Counted from the stretch's first letter, positions 8,177 to 17,886 are shown. The stretch is 64,000 nucleotides of DNA from Zymobacter palmae (GCF_003610015.1 NZ_AP018933.1:496001-560000); one strand, 5' to 3'. The notes: a model not told the origin generated them from the letters alone. A program made the numbers and translations.

Positions 8177-9721
8177 ATGGGTCATCAGGATCAGCCTCAT
8201 CATGACGCTGCTGACGCAGCACAAGAACACCCTCTGATCGCTGAGCGTCGCGCCAAGCTGACCGCACTGCGCGAGCGTGCTGAAACCGAAGGACGCAGTG
8301 CGTTCCCCAACGATTTCCGTCGCGACAGTCTGGCCGCCGAACTGCAGGCCGAGCTGGGTGAGTTCGATAAGGAAACGTTGGAACAGAAGGACCGCAAAGC
8401 GGCCGTTGCCGGTCGTATCATGCGTAAGCGCGGCCCGTTCATCGTCATCCAAGACGTCAGCGCTCAGATCCAGCTGTACGTCAATAAGAAAGGGCTGCCG
8501 GAAGACGTACTGGCCGACATCAAAGGCTGGGACATCGGTGACATCGTGGCGGCACATGGGCCGGTGCATAAATCCGGCAAGGGTGATCTGTACGTCATGA
8601 TGGAAGGCGCTCGCCTTCTGACCAAGAGCCTGCGTCCGCTGCCTGACAAGTTCCACGGCCTGACCGATCAGGAAAGCCGCTACCGTCAGCGCTACGTTGA
8701 TCTGATCGTGAATCCTGAAGTGCGCGATACTTTCCGTGTCCGTGCCGCCGTGATCGCCGCGATCCGCCAGTACCTTGGCGAACGTGCGTTCATGGAAGTC
8801 GAAACGCCAATGCTGCAAGCGATTCCGGGTGGTGCTACGGCGCGTCCGTTTATCACGCATCACAACGCGCTCGACATGGACATGTACCTGCGCATCGCGC
8901 CAGAACTGTACCTCAAACGTTTGGTCGTGGGCGGCTTCGAACGTGTGTTCGAAATCAACCGCAACTTCCGCAACGAAGGTCTGTCTACCCGTCATAACCC
9001 CGAGTTCACCATGCTGGAGTTCTACTGGGCGTTTGCGGACTACCGTGACCTGATCTCGCTGACGGAAGACATGCTGCGCCACGTCGCTACTACCGTGCTG
9101 GGCTCCACTGAGCTGCAGATGGGACAGGATGACGATGCCATCACGATCGACCTGGCCAAGCCGTTTGATCGCCTGACAATGCGTGAATCCGTGCTGAAAT
9201 ACGGTGCCGAGCAGAACATCACCGAGCAGGATCTGGCCGACAAGGCGGCGCTGCTGGCGCTGACCAAGCGTCTGGGCCTCGAAACGCGCGATAACTGGGG
9301 CGAAGGTCGTCTGCTGACGGAAGTGTTCGAAGAAGTGGCAGAACATCGTCTTATCGTGCCGACGTTCATTACCGAGTATCCTGCTGAAGTCAGTCCGCTG
9401 GCACGCCGCAACGACCAGAATCCTGACGTCACCGATCGCTTTGAGTTCTTCGTCGGTGGTCGCGAGATCGCCAACGGCTTCTCTGAGTTGAACGATGCCG
9501 AAGATCAGGCGGAGCGTTTCCGTGCGCAGGTAGCCGAGAAGGATGCCGGTGACCTTGAAGCCATGTACTACGATGCAGACTATGTCTGTGCGCTCGAGTA
9601 CGGTATGCCGCCGACAGCAGGTGAAGGGATCGGTATCGACCGTCTGGTCATGTTGCTGACCAATAGCCCGTCGATCCGTGACGTGCTGCTGTTCCCGGCC
9701 ATGCGTCCGCTGGTCGACTGA
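8177..9721 (+). CDS. lysS: Lysyl-tRNA synthetase, class II
   Basis: 514-aa cytoplasmic synthetase that charges tRNA-Lys. The N-terminal OB-fold anticodon-binding domain spans roughly residues 70-170 ([20 protein letters not shown]). The class II catalytic core carries motif 2 ([20 protein letters not shown]) and motif 3 ([13 protein letters not shown]). Length and order match the LysS family. The ATG at 8177 is followed by a His/Asp-rich extension ([16 protein letters not shown]) before the conserved region. It follows prfB, as in E. coli. Confidence 0.97.
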   Translation: MGHQDQPHHDAADAAQEHPLIAERRAKLTALRERAETEGRSAFPNDFRRDSLAAELQAELGEFDKETLEQKDRKAAVAGRIMRKRGPFIVIQDVSAQIQLYVNKKGLPEDVLADIKGWDIGDIVAAHGPVHKSGKGDLYVMMEGARLLTKSLRPLPDKFHGLTDQESRYRQRYVDLIVNPEVRDTFRVRAAVIAAIRQYLGERAFMEVETPMLQAIPGGATARPFITHHNALDMDMYLRIAPELYLKRLVVGGFERVFEINRNFRNEGLSTRHNPEFTMLEFYWAFADYRDLISLTEDMLRHVATTVLGSTELQMGQDDDAITIDLAKPFDRLTMRESVLKYGAEQNITEQDLADKAALLALTKRLGLETRDNWGEGRLLTEVFEEVAEHRLIVPTFITEYPAEVSPLARRNDQNPDVTDRFEFFVGGREIANGFSELNDAEDQAERFRAQVAEKDAGDLEAMYYDADYVCALEYGMPPTAGEGIGIDRLVMLLTNSPSIRDVLLFPAMRPLVD

Positions 9722-9825
9722 CGCGCAGGGTTCGGGCACCTTCGAGTGCCGGTAACGTGCGGTGTTGCTATAAGTAGGGCGGCACCGTTCTTCCACTTTT
9801 TTCTGCATCTGCAGGGAGAGTCATC

Positions 9826-10215
9826 GTGAACGTAGTAAACCGTTCGGCACTCAGTGTCAGACCCACCCAAGCCTTCGTTGATTGGATCAATCAGCTCGAA
9901 GCGACCGAAGGTGAAGACGATCTGCTGCTCGAAGACGTAGAGCGTGAAAGCACGATCTACCTCATCGGTGAGATGGACAGCGAAGAGGCGATCCACGCCT
10001 ATCTGCGTGAGCGCTATCTCGACATTCTCGAAAACGAGCTGCGGGCGTGGGAAGAAGACGTCAGGCTGTGGCCCGAAACCCTGGACTGGGCGCTGTTCGA
10101 AGACTTCCTGCAGATTGAGTTCAGCTATCTGGCGCTCGATCTGGAAGAGGATCAGCCGCTCAGCGTGCAAAGCATCGATAGCGACGACCTGCTGCTCGAT
10201 TTTGAGCAGGAGTGA
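9826..10215 (+). CDS. Small acidic protein of unknown function
   Basis: 129 aa beginning with GTG at 9826 behind a GGGAGAG ribosome binding site. The protein is strongly acidic (many Glu/Asp, DLLLEDVERESTIY, ENELRAWEEDVRLWP), predicted mainly helical, with no signal peptide, membrane segment or metal motif. Codon use resembles its neighbours and it has its own short terminator, so I take it as real. It lies between lysS and bolA and is probably monocistronic. I do not recognise a family function. Confidence 0.75.
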   Translation: MNVVNRSALSVRPTQAFVDWINQLEATEGEDDLLLEDVERESTIYLIGEMDSEEAIHAYLRERYLDILENELRAWEEDVRLWPETLDWALFEDFLQIEFSYLALDLEEDQPLSVQSIDSDDLLLDFEQE

Positions 10216-10221
10216 GTTGGG

Positions 10222-10239
10222 CGGGGCTATCCCCGTTTT
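10222..10239 (+). terminator. Short terminator after the acidic protein gene
   Basis: CGGGG-CTAT-CCCCG followed by TTTT, seven bases after the stop codon at 10215. Confidence 0.6.
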
Positions 10240-10339
10240 CATGCTCGATGGAAGGTGTCCCGCAACCACTGCGTGAGGCACCTTTTGTCAGTTATGCGCC
10301 ACAGGGCATTGATGAATGACACAACTCGAGGGCGTGAAC

Positions 10340-10651
10340 ATGAGCATTCAGCAACAGATCGAACAAAAACTTCAGGCATTGGCTCCCGCATGGCTGCAGG
10401 TAGAGAACGAAAGCCACATGCACCATGTGCCGCCCAATTCCGAAACCCATTTTCGCGTGGTGATGGTCAGCAGCGCCTTTGACGGTCAGAAGCTGATTGA
10501 TCGCCAGCGCGCCATTCATTCCCTGTTGAAAGATGAACTGGCCAGCAGCGTGCATGCGCTGGGCCTGCGTCTGTTCACGCCGGAAGAATGGCAGACGCGC
10601 CAACACGATATCCCGCCGACGCCCAACTGCCGCGGGGGCCATCACAGCTGA
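10340..10651 (+). CDS. bolA: BolA family protein
   Basis: 103-aa BolA/IbaG-type protein. The conserved core runs SHMHHVPPNSETHFRVVMVS and continues to FDGQKLIDRQRAIHSLL and VHALGLRLFTPEEW. BolA proteins partner with monothiol glutaredoxins in Fe-S handling and affect morphology under stress. The start at 10340 (MSIQQQIEQKL) is preferred over an upstream in-frame ATG at 10316 because GAGGG precedes it. The stop TGA overlaps the ATG of the holD-like gene (TGATG), so the two are translationally coupled. Paralogous BolA/IbaG assignment is not certain. Confidence 0.88.
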   Translation: MSIQQQIEQKLQALAPAWLQVENESHMHHVPPNSETHFRVVMVSSAFDGQKLIDRQRAIHSLLKDELASSVHALGLRLFTPEEWQTRQHDIPPTPNCRGGHHS

Positions 10652-11601
10652 TGACTCAACGCGCTTCTGCCATGGCCGTGCCTCAGGTGGCGGCTCCGCA
10701 CCAACTCCAATACTTGGACGCGATGGGGATCACCACGTGGACGGCGCGCTATCGGATACCGAATGCGGCTGAAACGCCTGCGTGTGAGTGGCCTGACGTC
10801 GCGCCAGCGGCAGCAGCAGAGCCGCCGGTTCAGCGTCTGCACTCGCTGTTGGACGATACGTCTGCGCCGCGTCCGGTCGCGCCGGCACCGGCTCCCGTTT
10901 CCGCGCCAGCGTCGCCTTCCGCTTCCGCGCCTGGACGCATGCGTGCTCTGCTGGATGCGGCCAACGTTGAGCAGGCTCCACAGGCGAAGGCCGCGGTTTC
11001 TGTATCGGTCGCTCGCTCGGAAACGCCGTCCTCTGCGCCTCAGCACGAGCATGCACCGGCCGATTTAGCCCCCGTTCAGCAGGCACTACGCTTTACGCTT
11101 CAGGTGGCCGCACTGGATGATCGTTGGCTGGTAGTGCTGGTGCAGCCTGAGCCGCCAACAGTACCGCAGCAGCGCTTGCTGAGTGCACTGTGGTCTTCCG
11201 TCGGGATTCGAGCTGAACATGTCTCACCGTTCATCGACTTTCAATGGCCGATGATCGAAGGACTGATGGTGGAATCGCCAGTAATCGAAGCCCAGCAGGG
11301 CATCAAAGCCTTCCTTGACGGGCGTGCACGATCCGGGCTCACGCCGCAGCAATTGATGGTGTTTGGTGCAGATGACGACGACGGCATGAAGGCATTGATG
11401 CAGGTGCTGGCGCTGGATGCGGCATCGCAGAGCTCGCTGCTGGGACTACCGGTCTGGCAGGCTCCTTCCTTGGTGGCGTTGATGTCTTCGGGGCAAGCTA
11501 AGGCGGCACTGTGGCCGCAGTTGCATGCGCTCGGACAGCAATGGCAAGGATTAGGCGGCACGCCTGTTGCGGACGAGGCCGCTATCGAAGGTGCCCAATG
11601 A
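10651..11601 (+). CDS. holD: DNA polymerase III psi subunit-like protein (HolD), long form
   Basis: 316 aa. Near the N-terminus lies QLQYLDAMGITTWTARYRIP, matching the LGIxxWxxR segment of E. coli psi, which binds the clamp loader. Near the C-terminus ALWPQLHALGQQW (about 286-298) matches the ALWQQI segment that ends enterobacterial psi. Between them is a Pro/Ala/Ser-rich linker (about residues 50-145) that more than doubles the usual 137-aa length. The gene directly precedes rimI with ATGA overlap, the same holD-rimI order as E. coli. Pseudomonads also have a long, hard-to-recognise psi. The start is ATG at 10651, coupled to bolA. Assignment rests on motif plus synteny. Confidence 0.7.
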   Translation: MTQRASAMAVPQVAAPHQLQYLDAMGITTWTARYRIPNAAETPACEWPDVAPAAAAEPPVQRLHSLLDDTSAPRPVAPAPAPVSAPASPSASAPGRMRALLDAANVEQAPQAKAAVSVSVARSETPSSAPQHEHAPADLAPVQQALRFTLQVAALDDRWLVVLVQPEPPTVPQQRLLSALWSSVGIRAEHVSPFIDFQWPMIEGLMVESPVIEAQQGIKAFLDGRARSGLTPQQLMVFGADDDDGMKALMQVLALDAASQSSLLGLPVWQAPSLVALMSSGQAKAALWPQLHALGQQWQGLGGTPVADEAAIEGAQ

Positions 11602-12050
11602 CCTGCCAGCGGCTTACCGATGAAGATCGGGACGCGCTGGCGTCACTGCTGGCCGACGAGCCACTGGTCGCGAATTATGCTACCCACGCCGCTGAAGTGC
11701 TGCGAAGCAGCGATCATCAGGTGTGGGGGTGTTGGGATGATGGTGCCTTGGTCGCGGCGGTTATCGTTGCCGTAGGGCCGTTCGATGTCGAGGTTGACAG
11801 TCTGATCGTAGCGCGCGCCTATCGGCGTCGAGGGCTAGGGCAGGTGCTGATCGAACAGGCCGCGGCGCAGGCAAGGGCATCGGGTAAGGAACGTGTGCTG
11901 TTGGAAGTGCGAGAGGGGAATACAGCCGCCATCGCGCTGTATCAACGCATGGGCTTCAGCGTGGATGGCCTGAGGGCCAATTACTATCCGGCATTGAACG
12001 GGGAAGGCGCGCGCGAAGCGGCGTGTCTCATGTCGCTGGCGCTGGGATAA
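11598..12050 (+). CDS. rimI: Ribosomal protein bS18 N-alanine acetyltransferase
   Basis: 150-aa GNAT enzyme that acetylates the N-terminal Ala of bS18. Motifs: VDSLIVARAYRRRGLGQVLIE (acetyl-CoA P-loop RRRGLG) and NTAAIALYQRMGFSVDGLRANYY, with the RxNYY ending typical of RimI. The ATG at 11598 overlaps the stop of the holD-like gene by four bases (ATGA), so the open frame extending 29 codons further upstream is not used. It converges with zapB, sharing a hairpin between the two genes. Confidence 0.92.
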   Translation: MTCQRLTDEDRDALASLLADEPLVANYATHAAEVLRSSDHQVWGCWDDGALVAAVIVAVGPFDVEVDSLIVARAYRRRGLGQVLIEQAAAQARASGKERVLLEVREGNTAAIALYQRMGFSVDGLRANYYPALNGEGAREAACLMSLALG

Positions 12051-12055
12051 AATGG

Positions 12056-12078
12056 CTGGCGGAGAGCATCTCCGCCAG
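12056..12078. terminator. Hairpin between convergent rimI and zapB
   Basis: Perfect 10-bp stem CTGGCGGAGA/TCTCCGCCAG with a 3-nt loop. On the minus strand it is followed by CCATTTTATC, so it may terminate zapB; it is a weaker terminator for rimI. Confidence 0.6.
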
Positions 12079-12086
12079 CGGTATGC

Positions 12087-12323
12087 TTACTGGCCGGAAT
12101 GCGGCTGCTGAGTGGCAGGGGCCTGCGGCGCAGTATCAGCGCTGTCATCCAAGCTGCCCAGCTGTTCGATAATACGGTTCAGGCGACCTTCCCACTGCTG
12201 GCGTTCGTCCTTGAGACGCTGATTGTCCTGACGCAGCTCTTCCACTTCAAGCTGCAGCATTTCAATGGTGTCGACGGCCTGGCTGACTTTCTTCTCGAGT
12301 TGATCGAACAGTTCAGAGCTCAT
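12087..12323 (-). CDS. zapB: Cell division protein ZapB
   Basis: 78-aa coiled-coil protein. MSSELFDQLEKKVSQAVDTIEMLQLEVEEL and onward matches ZapB, which links FtsZ/ZapA rings to the chromosome terminus. Heptads run through most of the chain, with a short Ala/Pro/Gln tail. The ATG at 12323 follows AGGAG with good spacing; the longer open frame to 12371 lacks an RBS. It is transcribed toward rimI. Short length and coiled-coil content limit certainty slightly, but the N-terminal sequence is characteristic. Confidence 0.87.
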   Translation of the reverse strand: MSSELFDQLEKKVSQAVDTIEMLQLEVEELRQDNQRLKDERQQWEGRLNRIIEQLGSLDDSADTAPQAPATQQPHSGQ

Positions 12324-12487
12324 GTTTTTTCTCCTGATACCCAACACCTGTGCCAGCCTAAATGCTCGCACAGGATATCCTTTAAATGAGCGGTAGGCAG
12401 GACTCGCATCTAGGGCGAACCTTGCCGTTCCAATGTGGTGTCAGCGTACGCGTGGTCGGCCGTTGCGGCAAGCCTCAACGCACGGTG

Positions 12488-13114
12488 TCATGCATTGTCG
12501 GGCAGATTGCGTTGAAAGAGTAGCCCATGGCTTTCTCCTGCATGCGTTTCCCGGTGCAGCTGCCAGTGTAGCGGCGGAGTGAACGCAAGCTCTGACTCCA
12601 CTTCCAAATAGATGAAGGCACCGTCTGATAGCCAGCCGCCTTCTTCCAACAGCTGGCAGCAAGGTGCTGCCAGTGCCTTACGGAACGGTGGGTCGAGGAA
12701 CATAAGATCGAAAGGCACCGCAGGAGCCGGTTGCTGCAGCCAATGTAGCGCATCCTGGATGTGCACGGTGGCCTGTGCGCTGGCGTCAAGCGTTGTAATG
12801 TTGCTGCGCAAACACTCCGCCACGCGCGGCTGCTGTTCAACCAAGTGGACATGGCGTGCCCCACGCGACAGTGCTTCTAGCCCCAGCGCGCCAGTGCCAC
12901 TGAACAGATCAAGCACTTCTGCGCCTGCCACATGCAGGCCCAGCCAGTTAAACAGCGTCTCGCGCACCCTATCGGGTGTGGGACGCAGGCCGGGACTATC
13001 GATAACCGGCAGTAGGCGGCGTCGATAGGTGCCGCCGATCAGGCGAATACGCCCACTGTGCGTGGGCGCAGCGCCCTTGCGGCGAGGGGTCCGTACAGGG
13101 CGTCGGGGAGCCAT
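12488..13114 (-). CDS. rsmD: 16S rRNA (guanine966-N2)-methyltransferase
   Basis: 208-aa SAM-dependent methyltransferase acting on the 30S subunit. Seen are GRIRLIGGTYRRRLLPV, LRPTPDRVRETLFNWLG, the SAM-binding VLDLFSGTGALGLEALSRGA and the catalytic DPPF motif. The start at 13114 begins with a basic arm (APRRPVRTPRRKGAAP); the frame is open upstream to 13270, but that part does not resemble RsmD. It is divergent from ftsY, a conserved rsmD/ftsY arrangement in gammaproteobacteria. About 215 bp between them should hold both promoters. Confidence 0.93.
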   Translation of the reverse strand: MAPRRPVRTPRRKGAAPTHSGRIRLIGGTYRRRLLPVIDSPGLRPTPDRVRETLFNWLGLHVAGAEVLDLFSGTGALGLEALSRGARHVHLVEQQPRVAECLRSNITTLDASAQATVHIQDALHWLQQPAPAVPFDLMFLDPPFRKALAAPCCQLLEEGGWLSDGAFIYLEVESELAFTPPLHWQLHRETHAGESHGLLFQRNLPDNA

Positions 13115-13329
13115 GATGACGAAATTACTCCTATGCGGGTATGGGGCACGGGATGAGCGTTGCTCCCTTTCGAGCAGCCACGCTATAGTGCCGTTTCTAT
13201 CCTGTCCATGACGCTTCGGTAACGATTCTGACATATGCTGACAGAGAGGGGAGAACCCGCAAGGGCCCACTTGTCAGCGGCCGGAATGCCGAAGCATCTT
13301 CATCCTAACCAAGGGTTCAAGGTCTGCCC

Positions 13330-15204
13330 ATGTTCGGTTTTTTCAAGCGTAACAGGAAAAAGCATCGCGATGCAGCGAATGCAGAAAAGGAACAATCGCA
13401 GGTTCAGACGCCTGAAGCAGTAGAAGAGGTGGCTGGATCGCATCATGACACCCCCGAGGTGTCGGAAACCGATAGCGTACCGGTCGCATCCGAGCACGGT
13501 GCCGGAGAAGAGAAGACTCACCACGCCGAGATCGTAGCGGAGCGCGAGGAAGAGGTAACGCATGCGTCAGACGCTACGCATGATGCAGAAGAAAGCGCCC
13601 AAATAGCGCGTGCCGACGACGCCCTGATGCCGGTGGATATCGCTGCTGCCGCGGATGAATCGCTGGCGACGGCTGAGATCGCGCGTGAAATGAGCGCCGC
13701 CGAGCGCATCGAGCGTACCCCGGAGGACGAAGCGCCCGTCACGCCAGAGCATGACGAGGCCATCTCTGAAACATCACGTTCCTCTGACGATGCCATTGTA
13801 TACAATGACGCTCCTGTGGTGCCCGCAGAGGAGCATGCTGCGCCAGCTGTCACCGAAGCACCAACCCCGTCTGTTGAAGCTCTAGTCGAAGCTGAAACAG
13901 AAGCTGAAACAGAAGCTGAAACAGAAGCTGAAACAGAAGCTGAAACAGAAGCTGAAACAGAAGCTGAAACAGAAGCTGAAACAGAAGCTGAAACAGAAGC
14001 TGAAACAGAAGCTGAAACAGAAGCTGAAACAGAAGCTGAAACAGAAGCTGAAACAGAAGCTGAAACAGAAGCTGAAACAGAAGCTGAAACAGAAGCTGAA
14101 ACAGAAGCTGAAACAGAAGCTGAAACAGAAGCTGAAACAGAAGCTGAAACAGAAGCTGAAACAGAAGCTGAAACAGAAGCTGAAACAGAAGCTGAAACAG
14201 AAGCTGAAACAGAAGCTGCGCCGGTGGAGGCCATCTCATCCTCCATCGAAACGCAGGAGAAGCCACGTCGAGAAGGCTTCTTCAGTCGTATTCGCAAGGG
14301 ACTGGGCAAAACGCGTTCCCAGCTGACGGAAGGGCTGGCAACACTGTTTTTGGGTCGCAAGCATATTGATGATGATCTGCTGGAAGAGCTGGAAACCCAG
14401 CTACTGATGGCGGACGTGGGCATCGAAGCCACGACGGAAATCATGGATCGCCTGACCGAGCGAGTGTCCCGCAAGGAGCTGGCCGATGCCAGTGCGCTGT
14501 ATACCGCGCTTCAGCAAGAACTGAGCGATATGCTAGCGGGCGTTGAAAAACCGCTCGAACTGCCGCCGAAGGGGGAAGGGCCTTTCGTCATTCTGGTCGT
14601 TGGCGTCAACGGTGCAGGTAAGACCACCACGATTGGCAAGCTAACCCGCCGTTTCCAGAACGAAGGCCGTTCGGTAATGCTGGCCGCCGGGGATACCTTC
14701 CGCGCTGCCGCTGTCGAACAGCTGAAGGTCTGGGGCGAGCGTAATAACGTGCCTGTCGTGGCTCAGCATACGGGAGCCGACAGTGCGTCGGTCATCTACG
14801 ATGCGCTGTCTGCGGCGCGCGCACGCAAGGTCGATGTCCTGATTGCCGACACCGCGGGTCGCCTGCACAACAAGGCGCATCTGATGGAAGAGCTGCGCAA
14901 GGTGCGTCGCGTGATGGGTAAACTGGATGAGCATGCCCCCCACGAAGTCTTGCTGGTATTGGATGCCGGTACGGGACAGAACGCTATTGCTCAGGCCCGC
15001 ACCTTCAGTGAAGCCGCTCCTGTGACGGGGCTGGTACTGACGAAACTGGATGGTACGGCCAAAGGGGGGGTGACCTTCGCACTGGCCCAACAGCTGGGTA
15101 TTCCTCTACGCTTCATCGGGGTTGGGGAATCTCTCGACGATCTGCGTCCCTTTGAGGCGCAGCCGTTCATCGAAGCCCTCTTCGACCGTACCGAAGACGA
15201 GTAG
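13330..15204 (+). CDS. ftsY: Signal recognition particle receptor FtsY with expanded acidic A domain
   Basis: 624-aa SRP receptor GTPase that docks ribosome-SRP complexes at the inner membrane. It starts [11 protein letters not shown], the membrane-targeting motif. The acidic A domain contains a perfect tandem array (residues about 187-296, EAET x27.5). The NG domain begins near residue 312 ([21 protein letters not shown]) with G1 [10 protein letters not shown] (about 425), DTFRAAA, DTAGR (about 507) and [10 protein letters not shown] (about 571). E. coli FtsY is 497 aa; the excess is mostly the repeat. It is followed 13 bp later by ftsE in the classic ftsYEX operon with rpoH downstream. Confidence 0.98.
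   Translation: MFGFFKRNRKKHRDAANAEKEQSQVQTPEAVEEVAGSHHDTPEVSETDSVPVASEHGAGEEKTHHAEIVAEREEEVTHASDATHDAEESAQIARADDALMPVDIAAAADESLATAEIAREMSAAERIERTPEDEAPVTPEHDEAISETSRSSDDAIVYNDAPVVPAEEHAAPAVTEAPTPSVEALVEAETEAETEAETEAETEAETEAETEAETEAETEAETEAETEAETEAETEAETEAETEAETEAETEAETEAETEAETEAETEAETEAETEAETEAETEAETEAETEAETEAAPVEAISSSIETQEKPRREGFFSRIRKGLGKTRSQLTEGLATLFLGRKHIDDDLLEELETQLLMADVGIEATTEIMDRLTERVSRKELADASALYTALQQELSDMLAGVEKPLELPPKGEGPFVILVVGVNGAGKTTTIGKLTRRFQNEGRSVMLAAGDTFRAAAVEQLKVWGERNNVPVVAQHTGADSASVIYDALSAARARKVDVLIADTAGRLHNKAHLMEELRKVRRVMGKLDEHAPHEVLLVLDAGTGQNAIAQARTFSEAAPVTGLVLTKLDGTAKGGVTFALAQQLGIPLRFIGVGESLDDLRPFEAQPFIEALFDRTEDE
13888..14217 (+). repeat. Perfect 12-bp tandem repeat inside ftsY (27.5 copies)
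   Basis: GAAGCTGAAACA repeats without a single mismatch for 330 bp. Each unit encodes Glu-Ala-Glu-Thr, so any gain or loss of units keeps the frame. Perfect identity implies recent expansion by slippage or unequal exchange, and a length-polymorphic locus. Confidence 0.98.
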
Positions 15205-15217
15205 AGCGACTGAAACG

Positions 15218-15892
15218 ATGGCCATCATCACGTTCGAGCATGTAGGCAAGCGATACGGTGGGCGCTATGAAGCGCTTGCCGATCTCAATTTCACCATTGA
15301 TGCGGGTGAAATGGTGTTCCTGACCGGTCATTCCGGGGCAGGGAAAAGCTCTGTGCTGAAGCTGCTGACGTGTCTCGAACGGCCATCGCGCGGGCGGATC
15401 ATCGTCGGGGGGCGTGACCTTGCCTCCATGCGTGCCGCTCGCATTCCCTTCTATCGTCGCCAGATCGGGGTGGTATTTCAGGATCATCAGCTGCTGTTCG
15501 ACCGCAACGTTTTCGACAATGTGGCTATGCCTCTGATGATTCAGGGCATGCATCCGCGTGATGCCGCACGTCGCGTGCGTGCGGCGCTCGACAAGGTAGG
15601 GTTGCTGCACCGTGAACGCGCGCTGCCCATCGAACTGTCGGGCGGTGAGCAACAGCGCGTAGGAATTGCCCGTGCAGTGGTCAACAAGCCTGCGCTGCTG
15701 CTGGCCGATGAGCCGACCGGTAACCTCGACCCCCAGCTGTCTGCTGACATCATGCGGCTATTCGAAGACTTCAACCGTATCGGCACCACCGTGCTACTGG
15801 CGAGTCACGATCTGGCGCTGATCGCTCGCTTGCGGCATCGCATTATGAAGCTGCGCGATGGCCGTTTGATTTCAGACCGGGAGGCGTCATGA
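15218..15892 (+). CDS. ftsE: Cell division ATP-binding protein FtsE
   Basis: 224-aa ABC ATPase of the FtsEX complex, which activates murein hydrolases at the septum through EnvC-type partners. Walker A GHSGAGKSS (about 37-45), signature LSGGEQQRV, Walker B LLLADEPTG and the H-loop SHD are intact. The start ATG at 15218 gives the family N-terminus MAIITFEHVGKRY; an in-frame extension overlapping ftsY is not used. Its stop overlaps the ftsX start (ATGA). Confidence 0.97.
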   Translation: MAIITFEHVGKRYGGRYEALADLNFTIDAGEMVFLTGHSGAGKSSVLKLLTCLERPSRGRIIVGGRDLASMRAARIPFYRRQIGVVFQDHQLLFDRNVFDNVAMPLMIQGMHPRDAARRVRAALDKVGLLHRERALPIELSGGEQQRVGIARAVVNKPALLLADEPTGNLDPQLSADIMRLFEDFNRIGTTVLLASHDLALIARLRHRIMKLRDGRLISDREAS

Positions 15893-16899
15893 ACCAGCGC
15901 ACACGACCGCCGCGTCGCCCCACCAGAGCTGCGGCAGTGCAGCCAGCATCGCGCGGTGCCCGCACGCAGCAGGTCTCGTGGGAAAACCGCTACCATGCGT
16001 GGCGGCGGCACCATCGTCAGGTCAGCTCTGAAAGCTTCCAACGTATTCGCAAGCACCCGATTGCTTCCGCGTTGACCATGCTGGCCATTGCCGTGTCGTT
16101 CGTGTTGCCCGCCATGCTGTGGTTGGCGATGAGCAGCGTCAATGCGCTGGACGGGCGCCTAGATGATGGTTCGCAGATGACGCTGTACATTAAGCCGGGT
16201 ACGGACAATAGCGTGGTCGAACGTACTGCAGAGCAAGTACGGCAGACTTCCGGGGTTGCCAAAGTCTCCGTTATCACCGCCGATGAAGGGTTGAAGGAGT
16301 TCCAGCAGACGCTGGGGCTGTCGCTCTCGTCGGGGCAGCTGCGCGACAATCCGTTGCCCGCTGCGCTGATCGTTAGTCCACAGCAGCGCGATACCGCTGA
16401 CGTTCAGGCGCTGGCCGATAAGCTCAAGGCGTTGCCCGGTGTTGATGAAGTTCGCATGGACCTTGCTTGGCTGCAGCGGCTCAAGGCCATCAAAGGCCTG
16501 GGTAATCGCCTAGTGCTGGCACTCGGTGTACTGTTCGGGTTCGGGGTGATTCTGATCGTTGGCAACACCGTGAGGCTGTCGGTTGAAAGCCGTCGCCATG
16601 AGATTGAAGTCATCACGTTGCTGGGCGCAACCCAAGGGTTTGTACGGCGACCGTTCCTGTATACCGGTGCTTGGTATGGCGCGGGTGGTGGTGTGTTGGC
16701 ACTGCTGTTACTGACCCTCGGACGTGGCTGGTTGTCCGCTCCGATCAGGGCGCTGGCAGAGAGTTACGGCAGTCAATATACCCTGCCAGGACCGGGGTTT
16801 AGCGGTTCACTCCTGCTGTTTACCTGTAGTATACTACTGGGTCTGCTGGGCGCTTGGGTGGCCGTCAGCCATCATTGGGCACGCATACGTCCGCGCTGA
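15889..16899 (+). CDS. ftsX: Cell division protein FtsX
   Basis: 336-aa integral membrane partner of FtsE. A basic N-terminal tail (RTRPPRRPTRAA) precedes the first membrane segment (ALTMLAIAVSFVLPAMLWLAM). A large periplasmic loop follows, then three further membrane segments, including LVLALGVLFGFGVILIVGNTVRLSVE and the final LLLFTCSILLGLLGAWVAVS. It begins within the last codons of ftsE (4-bp overlap), so expression is coupled. rpoH follows after 114 bp. Confidence 0.95.
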   Translation: MNQRTRPPRRPTRAAAVQPASRGARTQQVSWENRYHAWRRHHRQVSSESFQRIRKHPIASALTMLAIAVSFVLPAMLWLAMSSVNALDGRLDDGSQMTLYIKPGTDNSVVERTAEQVRQTSGVAKVSVITADEGLKEFQQTLGLSLSSGQLRDNPLPAALIVSPQQRDTADVQALADKLKALPGVDEVRMDLAWLQRLKAIKGLGNRLVLALGVLFGFGVILIVGNTVRLSVESRRHEIEVITLLGATQGFVRRPFLYTGAWYGAGGGVLALLLLTLGRGWLSAPIRALAESYGSQYTLPGPGFSGSLLLFTCSILLGLLGAWVAVSHHWARIRPR

Positions 16900-17013
16900 G
16901 ACAGAAGGCCTTTCAAGGTGAACTTTTGTCGCAGTCGAGAGTCCAACTAAACAGAAAGGTTTTAGACCCTTCGGCAATCACGTCGAAGCGTCAAAGATGG
17001 AGACATCTGCATA

Positions 17014-17886
17014 ATGAGCAACAGTCTTCAAGCCATTGGTCAGCTCTCACCGGGGCACGATCTCAACGGCTACATTCAAACCGTTAATACCATTCCTGTG
17101 CTGAGCGCGCAGGAAGAACACGATCTAGCGGTGCAATTGCATCGCGACGGCGATCTTGATGCCGCGCGCCGTCTTGTCATGTCACATCTTCGTTTTGTCG
17201 TTCATATTGCGCGCAGCTATTCCGGTTATGGCCTCCAGCAAGCTGACCTGATTCAGGAAGGCAACGTGGGGCTGATGAAAGCCGTCAAACGCTTCGATCC
17301 GAGCCAAGGGGTCCGTCTGGTCTCTTTCGCCGTTCACTGGATCAAGGCCGAGATTCACGAGTTCGTACTGCGCAACTGGCGTATCGTCAAAGTGGCGACT
17401 ACCAAAGCGCAGCGTAAGCTGTTCTTCAATCTGCGCGGCGCAAAAAAACGCCTGTCGTGGATGAACACGGCGGAAGTCGATGCCATCGCGAAGGATCTCG
17501 ACGTCAAACCGCACGTCGTGCGCGAAATGGAAAACCGTCTGGCGTCCCGCGATGCTGGCTTCGATGCCAGTGCAACGGATGACGAAGAGGGCTATCAGGC
17601 ACCGGCCAACTACCTCGAAGATTCTCGCTTCGATCCCGCACTGCAGCTGGAAGAAGCTGATCACGAGGAAAACGCTTCACGTCGTCTGAGCCAAGCGCTA
17701 GCGCAGCTGGATGAGCGTGCGCGTGACATCCTGCAGCAGCGCTGGCTAGCCGAGCGCAAAGCTACTCTGCACGATCTGGCGGACCAATACGGCGTGTCTG
17801 CCGAACGCATTCGTCAGCTCGAAAAAGCGGCGATGAAAAAGATCCGCGACTTTCTGGGTGATGACGTGTCGGCTTTCGTTGCCTGA
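17014..17886 (+). CDS. rpoH: Heat-shock sigma factor sigma-32
   Basis: 290-aa sigma-70 family factor directing RNA polymerase to heat-shock promoters. Region 2 ([33 protein letters not shown]), region 2.4 ([27 protein letters not shown]), the RpoH box QRKLFFNLR (about 131-139) involved in chaperone-mediated degradation, and region 4.2 helix-turn-helix ([20 protein letters not shown]) are all present. It lies after ftsYEX as in E. coli. The start at 17014 has GGAG upstream. Translation of rpoH is often thermosensor-controlled; I did not resolve such a structure here. Confidence 0.98.
   Translation: MSNSLQAIGQLSPGHDLNGYIQTVNTIPVLSAQEEHDLAVQLHRDGDLDAARRLVMSHLRFVVHIARSYSGYGLQQADLIQEGNVGLMKAVKRFDPSQGVRLVSFAVHWIKAEIHEFVLRNWRIVKVATTKAQRKLFFNLRGAKKRLSWMNTAEVDAIAKDLDVKPHVVREMENRLASRDAGFDASATDDEEGYQAPANYLEDSRFDPALQLEEADHEENASRRLSQALAQLDERARDILQQRWLAERKATLHDLADQYGVSAERIRQLEKAAMKKIRDFLGDDVSAFVA

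Noticed and set aside
7997-9808. Long minus-strand open frame (603 codons) antisense to lysS
   Set aside because: It lies wholly opposite a textbook lysS, has no family resemblance, and arises from the GC-skewed codon use of the real gene.
13888-14217. Possible CRISPR array
   Set aside because: The units are contiguous 12-mers with no spacers and lie within ftsY coding sequence.
13518-14474. Minus-strand open frames across the ftsY repeat giving Ser-Val-Ser-Ala or Leu-Leu-Phe-Gln repeats
   Set aside because: They are mechanical products of the 12-bp repeat read backwards; ftsY on the plus strand is certain.
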